From assembly GCA_964549765.1 (NCBI GenBank), contig CAZJWR010000014.1, positions 4,230-68,229 of the forward strand: 64,000 nt of DNA, in the 5' to 3' direction. Below the pieces are notes generated by a model that saw nothing but the letters and a program-made list of their open reading frames with translations, did not search any database and was not told the DNA's origin. How positions within the stretch are numbered: the first letter of the stretch is position 1; every line of letters starts with the position of its first letter. The stretch is from CAZJWR01 sp964549765 (GTDB taxonomy: Bacteria > Zixibacteria > MSB-5A5 > GN15 > JAAZOE01). Position numbers and translations under genes: made by a program. Below, in pieces: positions 17,039 through 25,894 of this stretch.

Positions 17039-20000
17039 TTATCGCCTCCTGACACTGAAATTGCCGTTGGCGACGGCCGCGCCGCCGATCCACTCGGCGA
17101 TGCGGGCAAAATCGTTTTCGACGAAATCACCGGCGTTCGTCTTACCGTAGATGTATTTGAGGACCCGGCTATGGTCGACATTGTTGCCGACATCGATTTC
17201 ATTCTCATCAGTCTCAAAATCGGTGTTGTTGCTATAGGTCACCTCGATCGTAAAGTGCTCCGTCTCGCCGTCCGGAGCGCTGTCAAGACAGAAAAAGGGC
17301 TGGAATATCAGCATGGTCTTATGGAACGTGTTGCCGGCATCGGCGCAATGCAGGTAGTAGCGGTCGAGGTTATCGATGGGCAGGAGAAGATGCTGCACCA
17401 TCCAGTTTTGACGTCGCTGTTTGTTCCAGCGCCGGCCGCCCAGCCAATTCCAGAGTCCGGAGCGAAATTTCATACACAATTTGGTACGCACCACCAATAT
17501 GGCCTTGAATTCATGTATAGGGTCCAGCGTATACGTCGTTTCCCCTCCGGTTTTGTACAACAGAAGATCCGCTTTACCGGCTCGCCCGGTCCTGATGACA
17601 TAGTTATTGGCCCGAAACGACGGCCGGCAGGTGTCGCGATAGCGGGCGTCCCGTAAATCCAGTTCAATCGTACGCGCGCCGGCCGGGGCATTGAACGTGT
17701 ACGTGAGTTTGAACTTGGTTCCTTCGAGAAGTTCGTCGAGATCTTCGTCCGACTGATCGTTTACCCAGTTGACAAAATGCCAGAAATTACGCATGCGCGG
17801 GCTGCGGTTATGATACATCCGAGCCAGTAGGTCTTTGGCGTAGGGTCCGCCTGGCGCCGTGTACGGCTGATTAAACCCCGGCAGCCCGAAATAGGTATCC
17901 GATCCGTCTTTGAGCGAGTACATATAATCGTCGAAACAGCCGGTGGCGTGCCCGTATTCGTGATTGGCGGTGAATGGATCGTACCTGCTGCCGTCGACGT
18001 CCTGCTTGGCGTCACCGTCGATCGGTTCGATCGTGCTGTAATAGCCGTGAATCGGCTGGTACGCTCGCTGTTCGAATTTGGCCGTGGTCGGCAGCATCCA
18101 GGCGCCGCTTTCCTGAGTGATGTCCACCAGCGCCCGATGTTCGCCGCCCCTCCCGTCGAGCTTCGCTTCGAGAAAATAGAACGGCCTGATGAGAATATCT
18201 TTCGGTCCCGCGGCTTTTTCCAGCAAATATGGGCGGTTCGACCGTTCCATCGAGCGGGTCATGCTCTGCCGCTCGAAATGGTCGCGCCAGTCGGCGTCGG
18301 TCGGCGGTTTGGTGGGATGCGCCCGAAACCGGCAATGCCAGTAGACGATCAGGTACGACAGCGGTTTGTTGTTGAGGATACCGCAGCGGTCGAGGTAATG
18401 CAGCTCATAATTACCGCAATTATCCTGGACGTAATCATAGGGCGGGTTCCCGGTCGCAAAAGTAACATGGACGTGCTCGAATACGTGATTACTTTCGTCG
18501 TTCAGCACCGCCGCCCGCGCCCCGATCACATGCCCGTTGTCGTAGCTGAAGCCGTCAACGTGCTCGCTGCGCTTGTCCCAGATGCTGTAGAATTCCCCGG
18601 CAAACACCACCAGGCGGGCGATCTTCGGTTCCATAAATTCGATTATCAGGTTGTTGTCGAATTCGATGTCGCTGAAATACGGATGCGTATCCCGTGGATC
18701 AAAGATTTTCAGTTTAAACTCGTCATCGGGATCGAGATACAGCAGCGTCAGGCGCGAATCGGCGCTCAGGTCGAGAGCGCCTCCGGAGTCGTCCTTATCG
18801 CGTATCGACTGTTCCCCGTCGCCGTCGATTAAAACGATGTCGTCAAGCGAAAACACCAACGGCTGATCCATCGCCGTCATCTGATCCCCGTACGGCTTGA
18901 TATGGCGGTTGCGCATGGCGTCTTCGAAACGCCGCCCGGCCACCGTATTGGGAGTATTATGCACCCAGTAGTTCCTCGACGACCACCGTGGAGGAAGATC
19001 ATAATATTTGACGCGATCGGACCAGGCCATTTCGTTCACCGCGGCCGGTGACGCTTCCCTGATTTCGGGGGTGGCGCCGTCGCTATCGGTATAAATCCAT
19101 CTTCGCCTGTCCGTCTCGAACTCGAAATACAGGCCCTCCCGGTCGGGATTACCCTGCACGCGGACGATGTACGTGCCGCCTTGATAACTGGTTGTCGCGC
19201 GGACCTCACGGGTGCGGCCACCCGCGATCTCGAAGGCCCCGATGGCCAGCCCCGCCGGGACGTCTTCGTATGACTGTTTGATTCGGTCGTAATAGATGAA
19301 GTTCAAATGATACGCCACCGCCGTGAGATCGGTCGGATCGAGGTAGACCGGTTGGATGTGATGGCGGTTGCGCAGCGGACATTCCTCGGTGGTATGCACC
19401 GTGCTGACGCGATCAGGGCAATCCATCACGGGTTCCTCATTCTCCGCGAACAGAAATACCTCCACCCGCCGGTTGGTCTGGGAACGATAATTATCCTGTT
19501 CGGCCTGATCGATCGGGAATGATTCCCCGCACCCCACACACTTCTTGGTATCGTCGACATAGACAAGATTATCGATCATCGTTTCCAGCCCGGCCTGCGA
19601 TACCCCGAGCACCCGGCACATCTCCCCCTGGTACAACGCAAACACCTTTTCCCACGCCGCCTGCGGCCATCGTTTATTGCCGTCACTGACGACCTGCTGG
19701 AATACCGCTGGGGGAAGGCCGTTGGCCGTGAAGAAATTGTCCGTGGCCCGACGGGTGTTGTCACCCCATATGTTATCGAGTTTGCCGGGGTTGCAGTTCC
19801 AGTCGCGATGGCGGGTAACGAAATATTTCATGATTTGCTGGTAGTCTTCGATCTTATGCCTGTGATAGCATAAGTCCGCCCAGGCCGCGGAATCCGTCGA
19901 CAATAAATATTGCGCGTTCTGCGAACGCATGAGGGAAAGTTCGAAGTTATAATCGGCCCGGCCCGATGTATCGGTGTGGCCGGCGAAAACCATTTCCTGA

Positions 20001-20302
20001 TGGGGGTTGATCTCGAACTCCCTGAGGATCAAAGCCAGGACCTCGAAGCCGGTCACGACCCGCTGCTGTTCGCGCGCGGCCGCTTCATCCGCGCTATCGT
20101 CGGCGGCCCCATCCTCCGACGACAATCCGGCCGGCCCGGTCGGCATCATGACGCAGCTGTTGTGATGAAACAGCACGTCTTCCATCTCGACGATTGCCGC
20201 CCGGACACGCCGCAGGCGTATGTTCGATCTCCGTCCGGTCACCAGGCCCAGGCGGCGCAATACGTTCCTGATGGGGCTGTCAATATCTACATCGTGGCAC
20301 AT
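17039..20302 (-). CDS. Large T6SS-linked protein: OmpA-like domain, PG-binding-like segment and HExxH metallopeptidase motif
   Basis: A 1087-residue protein with no signal peptide. Residues about 80-135 contain an OmpA-like peptidoglycan-binding motif ('MVFAGHTDTSGRADYNFELS' then L-M-R-S-Q-N-A). 'DNIWGDNTRRATDNFF' near residue 185 resembles a peptidoglycan_binding_1 helix. A Cys pair (CVGCGESFP) and 'YRSQTNRRVEVFLF' follow near 260-290, an arrangement I know from OmpA-type T6SS/PAAR effectors. Around residue 780 'FTANHEYGHATGCFDDY' carries HExxH, the zincin zinc ligand and catalytic Glu; a third ligand was not assigned. I read it as a delivered metallopeptidase whose OmpA part may dock to the tip or bind cell wall. 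It follows the PAAR gene by 20 bp and precedes the exported propeller. Confidence 0.72.
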   Translation of the reverse strand: MCHDVDIDSPIRNVLRRLGLVTGRRSNIRLRRVRAAIVEMEDVLFHHNSCVMMPTGPAGLSSEDGAADDSADEAAAREQQRVVTGFEVLALILREFEINPHQEMVFAGHTDTSGRADYNFELSLMRSQNAQYLLSTDSAAWADLCYHRHKIEDYQQIMKYFVTRHRDWNCNPGKLDNIWGDNTRRATDNFFTANGLPPAVFQQVVSDGNKRWPQAAWEKVFALYQGEMCRVLGVSQAGLETMIDNLVYVDDTKKCVGCGESFPIDQAEQDNYRSQTNRRVEVFLFAENEEPVMDCPDRVSTVHTTEECPLRNRHHIQPVYLDPTDLTAVAYHLNFIYYDRIKQSYEDVPAGLAIGAFEIAGGRTREVRATTSYQGGTYIVRVQGNPDREGLYFEFETDRRRWIYTDSDGATPEIREASPAAVNEMAWSDRVKYYDLPPRWSSRNYWVHNTPNTVAGRRFEDAMRNRHIKPYGDQMTAMDQPLVFSLDDIVLIDGDGEQSIRDKDDSGGALDLSADSRLTLLYLDPDDEFKLKIFDPRDTHPYFSDIEFDNNLIIEFMEPKIARLVVFAGEFYSIWDKRSEHVDGFSYDNGHVIGARAAVLNDESNHVFEHVHVTFATGNPPYDYVQDNCGNYELHYLDRCGILNNKPLSYLIVYWHCRFRAHPTKPPTDADWRDHFERQSMTRSMERSNRPYLLEKAAGPKDILIRPFYFLEAKLDGRGGEHRALVDITQESGAWMLPTTAKFEQRAYQPIHGYYSTIEPIDGDAKQDVDGSRYDPFTANHEYGHATGCFDDYMYSLKDGSDTYFGLPGFNQPYTAPGGPYAKDLLARMYHNRSPRMRNFWHFVNWVNDQSDEDLDELLEGTKFKLTYTFNAPAGARTIELDLRDARYRDTCRPSFRANNYVIRTGRAGKADLLLYKTGGETTYTLDPIHEFKAILVVRTKLCMKFRSGLWNWLGGRRWNKQRRQNWMVQHLLLPIDNLDRYYLHCADAGNTFHKTMLIFQPFFCLDSAPDGETEHFTIEVTYSNNTDFETDENEIDVGNNVDHSRVLKYIYGKTNAGDFVENDFARIAEWIGGAAVANGNFSVRRR

Positions 20303-20322
20303 GTGTTCGTCGTCGCGTCAGA

Positions 20323-21378
20323 TCATTCCTTAACATCCACGGCTATTCTAACCCGACCGGGGGGAACGTCCGTGAGCTTTATTTTTCCGTCACCGTCCAG
20401 CGTTCCCTCCCGGACCCGCCCATTCGGCAGGATGAGATGATAGGTTTTGTTTTTGAGGGCGTTTCCATTTTCGTCGACGACACACACCTCCATCTCGTCG
20501 ACGATATCCAGGAAAGGCGAGCGAGCCGTCATACCCGCCGTTTCAAACATAAAGTAAAAGGCCGGCGCGGAAAATCGGCCGATCTGTTCTTTATCTGTCT
20601 GAATCTTGAGGAGATCGTCGTTCACATCGAGCTGCCATTCTTCCTCGGCCTTGTTTCCCGATATGCTGGATTCGATCGATGTCAACTCCCGGTCGGCGTA
20701 ATTGGCATCCCGGATGTGGATATGGAAGACAGCCTTGGAACCGTCGTCGACCCCGGCCGTCTCCGCTTTCATCGATACCTTTTCACCGGCCTTGGCTTGA
20801 GCCTTCGACCATTCGGCTTTGGTGATAGCCCGCAGGGAGACTTCGCAATCCCCCTCTTTGATTCCCGATTTCTTTATTCGGCCGGTGAGAGGCGCTTGGG
20901 CGACAGCACCGTCAGGGGTTTTGACCGTATATTGCAGACCGGTGATCGGTTTGCCGCCTTTGTCGACGATTTTGACATCGAGATAGTGATTCTCTTCGAC
21001 ATCGGATTCTTTCGTTTTTACTTCGGCTTTGGCTTTCTTGCCCGAAGCGGCGCCCCCGCCGCCTCCGCCGCCGCCGTCGCCGATCAGCACGGTCATGCAA
21101 CCCAGGATAATTGTCGCAGGCGGTCCCTGACAAATGGCGGTATCGCCCAATCGTGCTGAGGGCTTGCCGCCGATTAATACCGTCGCCCCAGTGGCGATAA
21201 TTGGCCCGCCGACATGAGGATTGGCTGCGGGCGTCGGATTGACCATAGGGCATGTATGCTGATCACTCATCACCGCCGCGGGCTGGCCGCCGATCAGCAC
21301 CGTCGGCACTCCCGGCCCGGTGATAACACCGCCATGAGCGGTCGAGTCGCCTACGCGCGCAGCCGGTTTACCTGCCAT
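20323..21378 (-). CDS. PAAR-domain tip protein with C-terminal Ig-like/LPDG modules
   Basis: A 351-residue protein. Residues 1-105 are PAAR repeats ('MAGKPAARVGDSTAHGGVI', 'GGQPAAVMSDQHTCPMVNP', 'GGKPSARLGDTAICQGPP'), which fold into the cone that sharpens the VgrG spike and coordinates a metal. A poly-Gly hinge (8-9 Gly near residue 108) links to two carrier-like modules, the last being 'KTYHLILPNGRVREGTLDGD' with a P-P-G-R-V-R-I-A-V ending, as in the protein at 14.4 kb. I use ATG 21378 (GAGGG 7 nt upstream) rather than the longer in-frame start at 21474, because PAAR proteins begin close to this point. It is the first gene of the effector/accessory transcription unit. Confidence 0.9.
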   Translation of the reverse strand: MAGKPAARVGDSTAHGGVITGPGVPTVLIGGQPAAVMSDQHTCPMVNPTPAANPHVGGPIIATGATVLIGGKPSARLGDTAICQGPPATIILGCMTVLIGDGGGGGGGGAASGKKAKAEVKTKESDVEENHYLDVKIVDKGGKPITGLQYTVKTPDGAVAQAPLTGRIKKSGIKEGDCEVSLRAITKAEWSKAQAKAGEKVSMKAETAGVDDGSKAVFHIHIRDANYADRELTSIESSISGNKAEEEWQLDVNDDLLKIQTDKEQIGRFSAPAFYFMFETAGMTARSPFLDIVDEMEVCVVDENGNALKNKTYHLILPNGRVREGTLDGDGKIKLTDVPPGRVRIAVDVKE

Positions 21379-21417
21379 GATACGACCCTCATCGATTGAT
21401 TGACAAACCTGATACGT

Positions 21418-21447
21418 AATTAAATGCAGCTCGTTGACCAAGTCAAC
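21418..21447 (-). promoter_or_regulatory. Candidate promoter overlapped by a palindrome upstream of the PAAR gene
   Basis: On the minus strand TTGACT (21446-21441), a 17-nt spacer and TTAATT (21423-21418) precede the PAAR ATG by 40 bp. The -35 lies inside a perfect palindrome, GTTGAC-N3-GTCAAC (21433-21447), a typical layout for a repressor or activator site. The -10 is weak, so activation may be needed. The rest of the 320-bp gap 21379-21698 shows nothing else I can support. Confidence 0.4.
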
Positions 21448-21698
21448 AACTTGTTGCCCCGCGACAGGCCGCATTTCTCTACGCGGATGCCGCCGACAAT
21501 ATGCTTATATCATTCCGAGGATGGTAATGCCGGGAATGTAATCGCTTATTGTGCGCCGGATCGATGATCGTGCAAAGAATTTGCATGCCGACCAGTCTTT
21601 GGCGGCCGCGCAACCACTGCGGCTAATCGAGGACCTCGTGCCGACCCCATTCGCCAAGGACGTATAGTCTATTCATCATGGCATATTTCCCAATCCCG

Positions 21699-22306
21699 CT
21701 AAAAGAACAGGCTTACGCCGCAAAATACCGAATGCAGGGTGAAATCAATGTCATGAGTATAGGTGCGACCATAATACCAATCATCGTATGTTTCCTGCCC
21801 GTGAAACTTCTGTAAGCGATATTCGACGCGAAGTGCCGCCTTGTGCATGAACAGAAATTTCCATCCGAGGCCGGCGTTTAATACCGACAGATTCACATCA
21901 TCGAAGTCATTACCGGCGACGACATTCCCGATCGGGGCGCTGTCGGTGAAACCGTACCCGAAAAGAACGAACGGCAGCAGCCGGTCGCCGACCGGGAAAT
22001 TGTAAGATCCCTTGAGCGAGGCAATATACCCGACCAAGGTGCTGTAACACCCCTCGCCAACCGTCACGATACCCTCGGCCTCGATCTCAGCATCACGGGT
22101 GACAAAAGCGCCGATTCTCAAAGGGATATTCATCAGCAACGAAGTTCCGCCTTTGTCCACAAAGGCTTGCGCCCAACCGGCGATGGAGAATTCGACATGT
22201 CTTATGCGTTGCGTCGCATCGGCGGCGGCCACGCTCGCCAGAACCGTTACGGCAAGCAGGCCTGCGGCATTACGTTTCTCTTACACCTGACCAACCCCGC
22301 TTTCAT
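21699..22306 (-). pseudogene. Outer-membrane beta-barrel-like gene with signal peptide out of frame
   Basis: The main frame (21699-22232) encodes alternating hydrophobic strands typical of a small outer-membrane barrel ('LRIGAFVTRDAEIEAEGIVT', 'RLLPFVLFGYGF', 'LNAGLGWKFLFMHKAALRVE', 'DIDFTLHSVFCGVSLFF' with the terminal Phe common in OM proteins). Upstream in this frame the sequence still reads as a signal peptide (NAAGLLAVTVLASVAAADA) but reaches a TAA with no ATG, GTG or TTG beforehand except GTG 22232, which falls inside the signal peptide. An ATG at 22306 encodes MKAGLVRCKRN in another frame, as if a 1-nt indel near 22270-22290 separated start and body. Either a recent pseudogene or a sequence error. 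Confidence 0.55.
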
Positions 22307-22331
22307 CAGGTGGCTGCCGGGCAAACAGCAA

Positions 22332-22950
22332 TCATCGTTTGTGCATATTAAACTTCTGCCCCCAGATCATCGCGGCGATGACCGGGCCCGCGATACCGAC
22401 GACAAGACCGGGGTAGGAACAGAATCTCGCTCCGCCAAACCATGAGAATCTGTTTCCCGGGGCACTTCCCGAACCATTGACGTCGAGACGCAACGAGAGA
22501 GCGATCATATCCGCCGTATCAATTGTCACGCAACCGGAAACTGCGGGGCCGGACGCGTTGCCGCCGGTCAATATCACACCCGGTGATAAGTCAAGGCTTA
22601 ATGACCGCGTTAGCCAGCGGCAATATCGGAATCGTGCGCCGAACCGCGTGTTATCCAGATAATCGTCATAATCGAGGAATACCGATCCTCCCAAGGCGAC
22701 TCGCGGGCTGGTGTTTTGCATTAGCCCCAGTTCCCAGGTATACAAAAGCTTTTCATATAGCTTGCGGTTTTTCCATCGATTGGTATTATGATCGTTCAGC
22801 CGATATGAAGCTGTCGTTTCCGTAATCCAGAAGGGACGGTATTCCGGCAGCGGTTTTTCCCTAAAAGCAATGCTGCGCGGCCGCGTATTCACCCCCGTAT
22901 ATGATCACCATGCCCAGCAGGAGCGCCAATCTCATGCCGTGGAGGTTCAT
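22332..22950 (-). pseudogene. Second outer-membrane-type gene with apparent frameshift after the signal peptide
   Basis: ATG 22950 has a good ribosome-binding site (AAGGAGAC) and opens a classic signal peptide (MRLALLLGMVIIYGGEYAAA, starting at residue 6 of that frame) that stops after 29 residues at a TAG at 22861-22863. The body continues in a different frame from about 22892 to 22332, with barrel-like strands ('YRLNDHNTNRWKNRKLYEKL', 'LGGSVFLDYDDYLDNTRFGA', 'RFRYCRWLTRSLSLDLSPGV'). That frame has a stop five codons before GTG 22892 and no signal peptide of its own. One indel near 22860-22900 would restore a secreted protein of about 205 residues. It lies between the DUF2235 lipase and the other disrupted barrel gene. 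Confidence 0.55.
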
Positions 22951-23303
22951 CGTCGGGTCTCCTTGTCCAGTCCGGGACCGGTTACCGGGTCGGTCCTCGA
23001 TTCGGGGTGTTTCATCAACCGAATAGACCTCGCTCATGCCCCGGTGCCGAGATGCCCCCGGAGCCTATGATGCGATAGAATCATTCCTGTTGTAGCAAAG
23101 GTTCATGACACGGATCGCCGGCATGGTTGTCTTGCGCGTCGATTGACCAACCTGTCCATGATAAAATGGTCCCGTGACCCATAAATAACACAGTCTTCCG
23201 AGCGAAAAATGCAAGAGGATATTTTGCCGTATAAAAATTGGTGAAAAATCATGTAAATTCGGGAACCGCCTGGTGCGAATCCGTCTCTGAGGGGGGTCTA
23301 TTA
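22951..23303. other. 353-bp intergenic stretch without a supported gene
   Basis: Lies between the start of the disrupted outer-membrane gene and the stop of the lipase gene. Positions 23161-23260 are AT-rich. I see no open frame with a ribosome-binding site, no tRNA and no clear terminator or promoter. Confidence 0.5.
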
Positions 23304-24311
23304 TCAGCCTTCCATATCCTGGTCAATGATTCTGACCGTATCCCGTACCCTACGGAGGCGTGGGGGGCGATACCTTTTGACTTTCTCCATCCTTTTGATG
23401 GCGCTCGCGTGAACGGCAGAACCCTTTTTTATCGTCCGCAGGTAAAACCACAATAAGAGCCAAAATCCTTTGAACGACCGGTGTATTTTATCAGTGCAAT
23501 CGGGAACGATATGCTCATACTCATCCATTTTCACCACCAGCCCCTGAGCCCCCGCCCGTTTCAGCATCCACTTGAGAGCGCCGTCCGACAGCCCGGCTTC
23601 CGCATACGACCCGCCGACGTCGCAATGGACGCCGGGGAACCATACCTGCTCGATGATCTGCCCTTGCGCAGCGGGCTCGTCCCAGAGCACGGGCCGGAAC
23701 TTGAAGCGTTTCTCATCTATGGAGAGCGCATGATACCCGTAGGGGATACTTTTCGAGAGACTGGTATCCGCGAATCGTATTTTGTTTCGTATGCCGACAC
23801 TTTTGACCGTATCCCAGACGCCGATGAAGTGCGGCGTGCAGTGAGTGCGAGAAAACGCCTTCCGGAAATCCTGCACTTTGATGCTGTCTATTGTCAGCGA
23901 CCGGTTTCGATACAGTTTCGTGGCATATTCGATCAGATTCGGATATTCCTTGTGCAGCAAGCCGCATTTCATGATCATCCCCGCCAGGGCGCGGACGGTA
24001 TAGGCGCCTCGGCTGAAACCGAAGAGAAAGATTCTGTCCCCGTCTTCGTAATTCTCCATAAGGAACGAATAAGCGTCTTCGATATTCTTGGGAAGCCCAA
24101 AGGCGGACGCCAACCCGAACAACCACGATAGTTTCTTCCCGAACCAGGTAATGGCCAAAGTTGATCCCAGCGTCCCCACCCCGGGATCGTAATAGGCGAT
24201 TTGTCTTTCCGTGTGATTTTCGGCGGCATCGAATAATTTGGCGACATTGGTTTTATTTTTGCAATATTCGTTGCCGGTGCCGTCGCAGCAGACGACAATG
24301 TTTTTCGACAT
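23304..24311 (-). CDS. DUF2235 alpha/beta-hydrolase, Tle1-type T6SS phospholipase candidate
   Basis: A 335-residue protein matching the DUF2235 family, which includes Tle1 antibacterial phospholipases. It opens with 'MSKNIVVCCDGTGNEYCKNK'. The nucleophile elbow 'FLFGFSRGAYTVRALAGMI' holds the G-x-S-x-G serine (about residue 99); the likely catalytic Asp is in 'FIGVWDTVKSVG' and the His in 'WFPGVHCDVGGSY'. There is no signal peptide, as expected for T6SS cargo. AGGAGGG precedes the ATG. It is not fused to PAAR or VgrG, lies 2 kb upstream of the PAAR operon on the same strand, and lacks an obvious adjacent immunity lipoprotein, so delivery by this T6SS is inferred. A housekeeping lipase is the alternative. 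Confidence 0.78.
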   Translation of the reverse strand: MSKNIVVCCDGTGNEYCKNKTNVAKLFDAAENHTERQIAYYDPGVGTLGSTLAITWFGKKLSWLFGLASAFGLPKNIEDAYSFLMENYEDGDRIFLFGFSRGAYTVRALAGMIMKCGLLHKEYPNLIEYATKLYRNRSLTIDSIKVQDFRKAFSRTHCTPHFIGVWDTVKSVGIRNKIRFADTSLSKSIPYGYHALSIDEKRFKFRPVLWDEPAAQGQIIEQVWFPGVHCDVGGSYAEAGLSDGALKWMLKRAGAQGLVVKMDEYEHIVPDCTDKIHRSFKGFWLLLWFYLRTIKKGSAVHASAIKRMEKVKRYRPPRLRRVRDTVRIIDQDMEG

Positions 24312-24607
24312 GATCAGTCCCTCCTGTTATCTACCGTGCTGCTGATAGCCCGCACATGGGACTCCTCGGGGATAGCCGCGGATTAGATGCCCGAAATTCA
24401 AGACGAAATAAAAGCCCAGCCGCTTCGTACTCCCCCCGTTGGATTTTATCGATTGACCCGCCTTGAATATTGCGACAAACGATAAATGCTGTCAAGTCAT
24501 TTATGTCCGACGGGGACAAGGTGCCCATTTTGTTGTTGCAACGGGGGTAGGGAAATGCGTTTACTTCGAGTGCAGGATGCAATTCACACTCCATCCCGGA
24601 GGAAATC

Positions 24608-25027
24608 ATGGACGTTGACATCGTACAAGTGGCAACCATCAATTACCTGGCCGTGGTCGTCGCGGCGATCGCCTATATGATTCTCGGGGCGATCTGGTAT
24701 TCGCCGATACTGTTCGGCAAAGCCTGGATGACCGGCATCGGCAAAACCAAAGAGCAACTGGCGGTGGGATCAGCCATGAAATATCTATGGGGGCTGGTGT
24801 TTTCGTTTATCGCCGCCTATGGTATCGCCCGGCTTATGCTCTGGACGGGCCGCGACACCGTCGCCGACGGAATTGTCATCGGCCTGCTGGCGGGGATTTG
24901 CTTCGTCATGACAACCATGGGAATCAATGACACCTTCGAAGGTCGGCCGTCGGGCCTGACGATGATCAATATCCTCTATCACATCGTGGGCTTTCTGGTC
25001 ATCGGCATCATTCTCGGCGCCTGGTAG
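24608..25027 (+). CDS. DUF1761 family integral membrane protein
   Basis: A 139-residue, very hydrophobic protein with about four transmembrane helices (residues 9-30, 58-75, 86-105 and 118-138). The text 'AAIAYMILGAIWYSPILFGK' then A-W-M is the DUF1761 hallmark, a family of unknown function. GGAGG lies 5 nt before the ATG. It is divergent from the lipase gene across a gap of nearly 300 bp (24312-24607), where I could not settle on promoters. Confidence 0.75.
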   Translation: MDVDIVQVATINYLAVVVAAIAYMILGAIWYSPILFGKAWMTGIGKTKEQLAVGSAMKYLWGLVFSFIAAYGIARLMLWTGRDTVADGIVIGLLAGICFVMTTMGINDTFEGRPSGLTMINILYHIVGFLVIGIILGAW

Positions 25028-25055
25028 GGCAACAGCGCTGCCGCTGATGGAAATT

Positions 25056-25120
25056 ACAATCCATTCCGCGGGGTCCTGATCCGTACCGGCCAGGCGGGGC
25101 GGATTGTGACCCCGCGGAAT
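25056..25120. repeat. Interlaced inverted repeats
   Basis: ATTCCGCGGGGTC (25063-25075) has a perfect 13-bp complement GACCCCGCGGAAT at 25108-25120. ACAATCC (25056-25062), just outside the left arm, matches GGATTGT (25101-25107), just inside the right arm. The two pairings interlock rather than nest, as in an H-type pseudoknot. No T-run follows, so it is not a standard terminator. Confidence 0.6.
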
Positions 25121-25210
25121 TTGTTGCCGACCGCCGCCACCTTTTGGCTTTGCCGTTCGTATGTTCTATGAACGAGGACGATCGCACTTTCCGGTGAGGG
25201 GAGGATCATC

Positions 25211-25804
25211 ATGATTCATCGAACGATAACAGTCACCCTGGCGGCAATCACGGCCTTTTCACTGGCCGCCTGCAAGGGCAATAAGGAAAAAGAGACGGAG
25301 ACGAGACCGGATATCGTTCTCACGGAAGGAGAAGATAGCATGACCATCGCGGTTACCAGCCCGGCCTTCGAAGATGGCGGCATGATTCCCAAAAAATTTA
25401 CCTGCGACGGCGAGAATATATCGCCGCCGCTGCATATCGGCGATGTGCCCGATGAGGCTCGGAGCCTGACGCTTATCGCCGACGATCCCGACGCACTGGG
25501 AGGCACATGGGTGCATTGGGTACTCTATGATCTGCCGCCCAAGACCACCGAGCTCCCGGAAAATATGCCGGTCGATGAGGAAATTCAAGACGGCGCTCAT
25601 CACGGCGTGTCCGATTTCAAACGGTTCGGCTACGGCGGCCCCTGCCCGCCGTCAGGAACGCACCGGTATTATTTCAAAGTATATGCGCTCGATACCATCC
25701 TGAACCTGTCGGGCCGCGTCACCAAGGCCGATGTCATCAAGGCCATTCAGGGTCATGTGCTGGCCGAGGGTCAGCTGATGGGCCGGTACGCAAGGCAAAA
25801 ATAG
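25211..25804 (+). CDS. PEBP (YbhB/YbcL, Raf-kinase-inhibitor-like) lipoprotein
   Basis: A 197-residue protein with a lipoprotein signal (ITVTLAAITAFSLAAC; Cys at 21). The mature part is the phosphatidylethanolamine-binding fold: 'GGMIPKKFTCDGENISPPL', the 'LIADDPDALGGTWVHWVLYD' ligand-site strand with D-P-D, and 'GPCPPSGTHRYYFKVYALD' carrying G-x-H-R-Y. Bacterial members are of uncertain function, with ligand binding proposed. GGGAGG lies 7 nt before the ATG. It is probably monocistronic, between the interlaced repeats and pspC. Confidence 0.88.
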   Translation: MIHRTITVTLAAITAFSLAACKGNKEKETETRPDIVLTEGEDSMTIAVTSPAFEDGGMIPKKFTCDGENISPPLHIGDVPDEARSLTLIADDPDALGGTWVHWVLYDLPPKTTELPENMPVDEEIQDGAHHGVSDFKRFGYGGPCPPSGTHRYYFKVYALDTILNLSGRVTKADVIKAIQGHVLAEGQLMGRYARQK

Positions 25805-25894
25805 CCGGTAGTCGTCCCGCGTCGGTATATTTCGCGGCGGATATCGGATATTTCCGCAACCGTGGCCGGGAATATCCGTAGGCTATACATAACT

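Noticed and set aside
1..21378. The contractile locus as an extracellular injection system (eCIS) or prophage tail
   Set aside because: TssK, Hcp of T6SS type, a ClpV and a TssB/TssC pair are all present, and no tape-measure, tail-fibre or capsid gene is seen.
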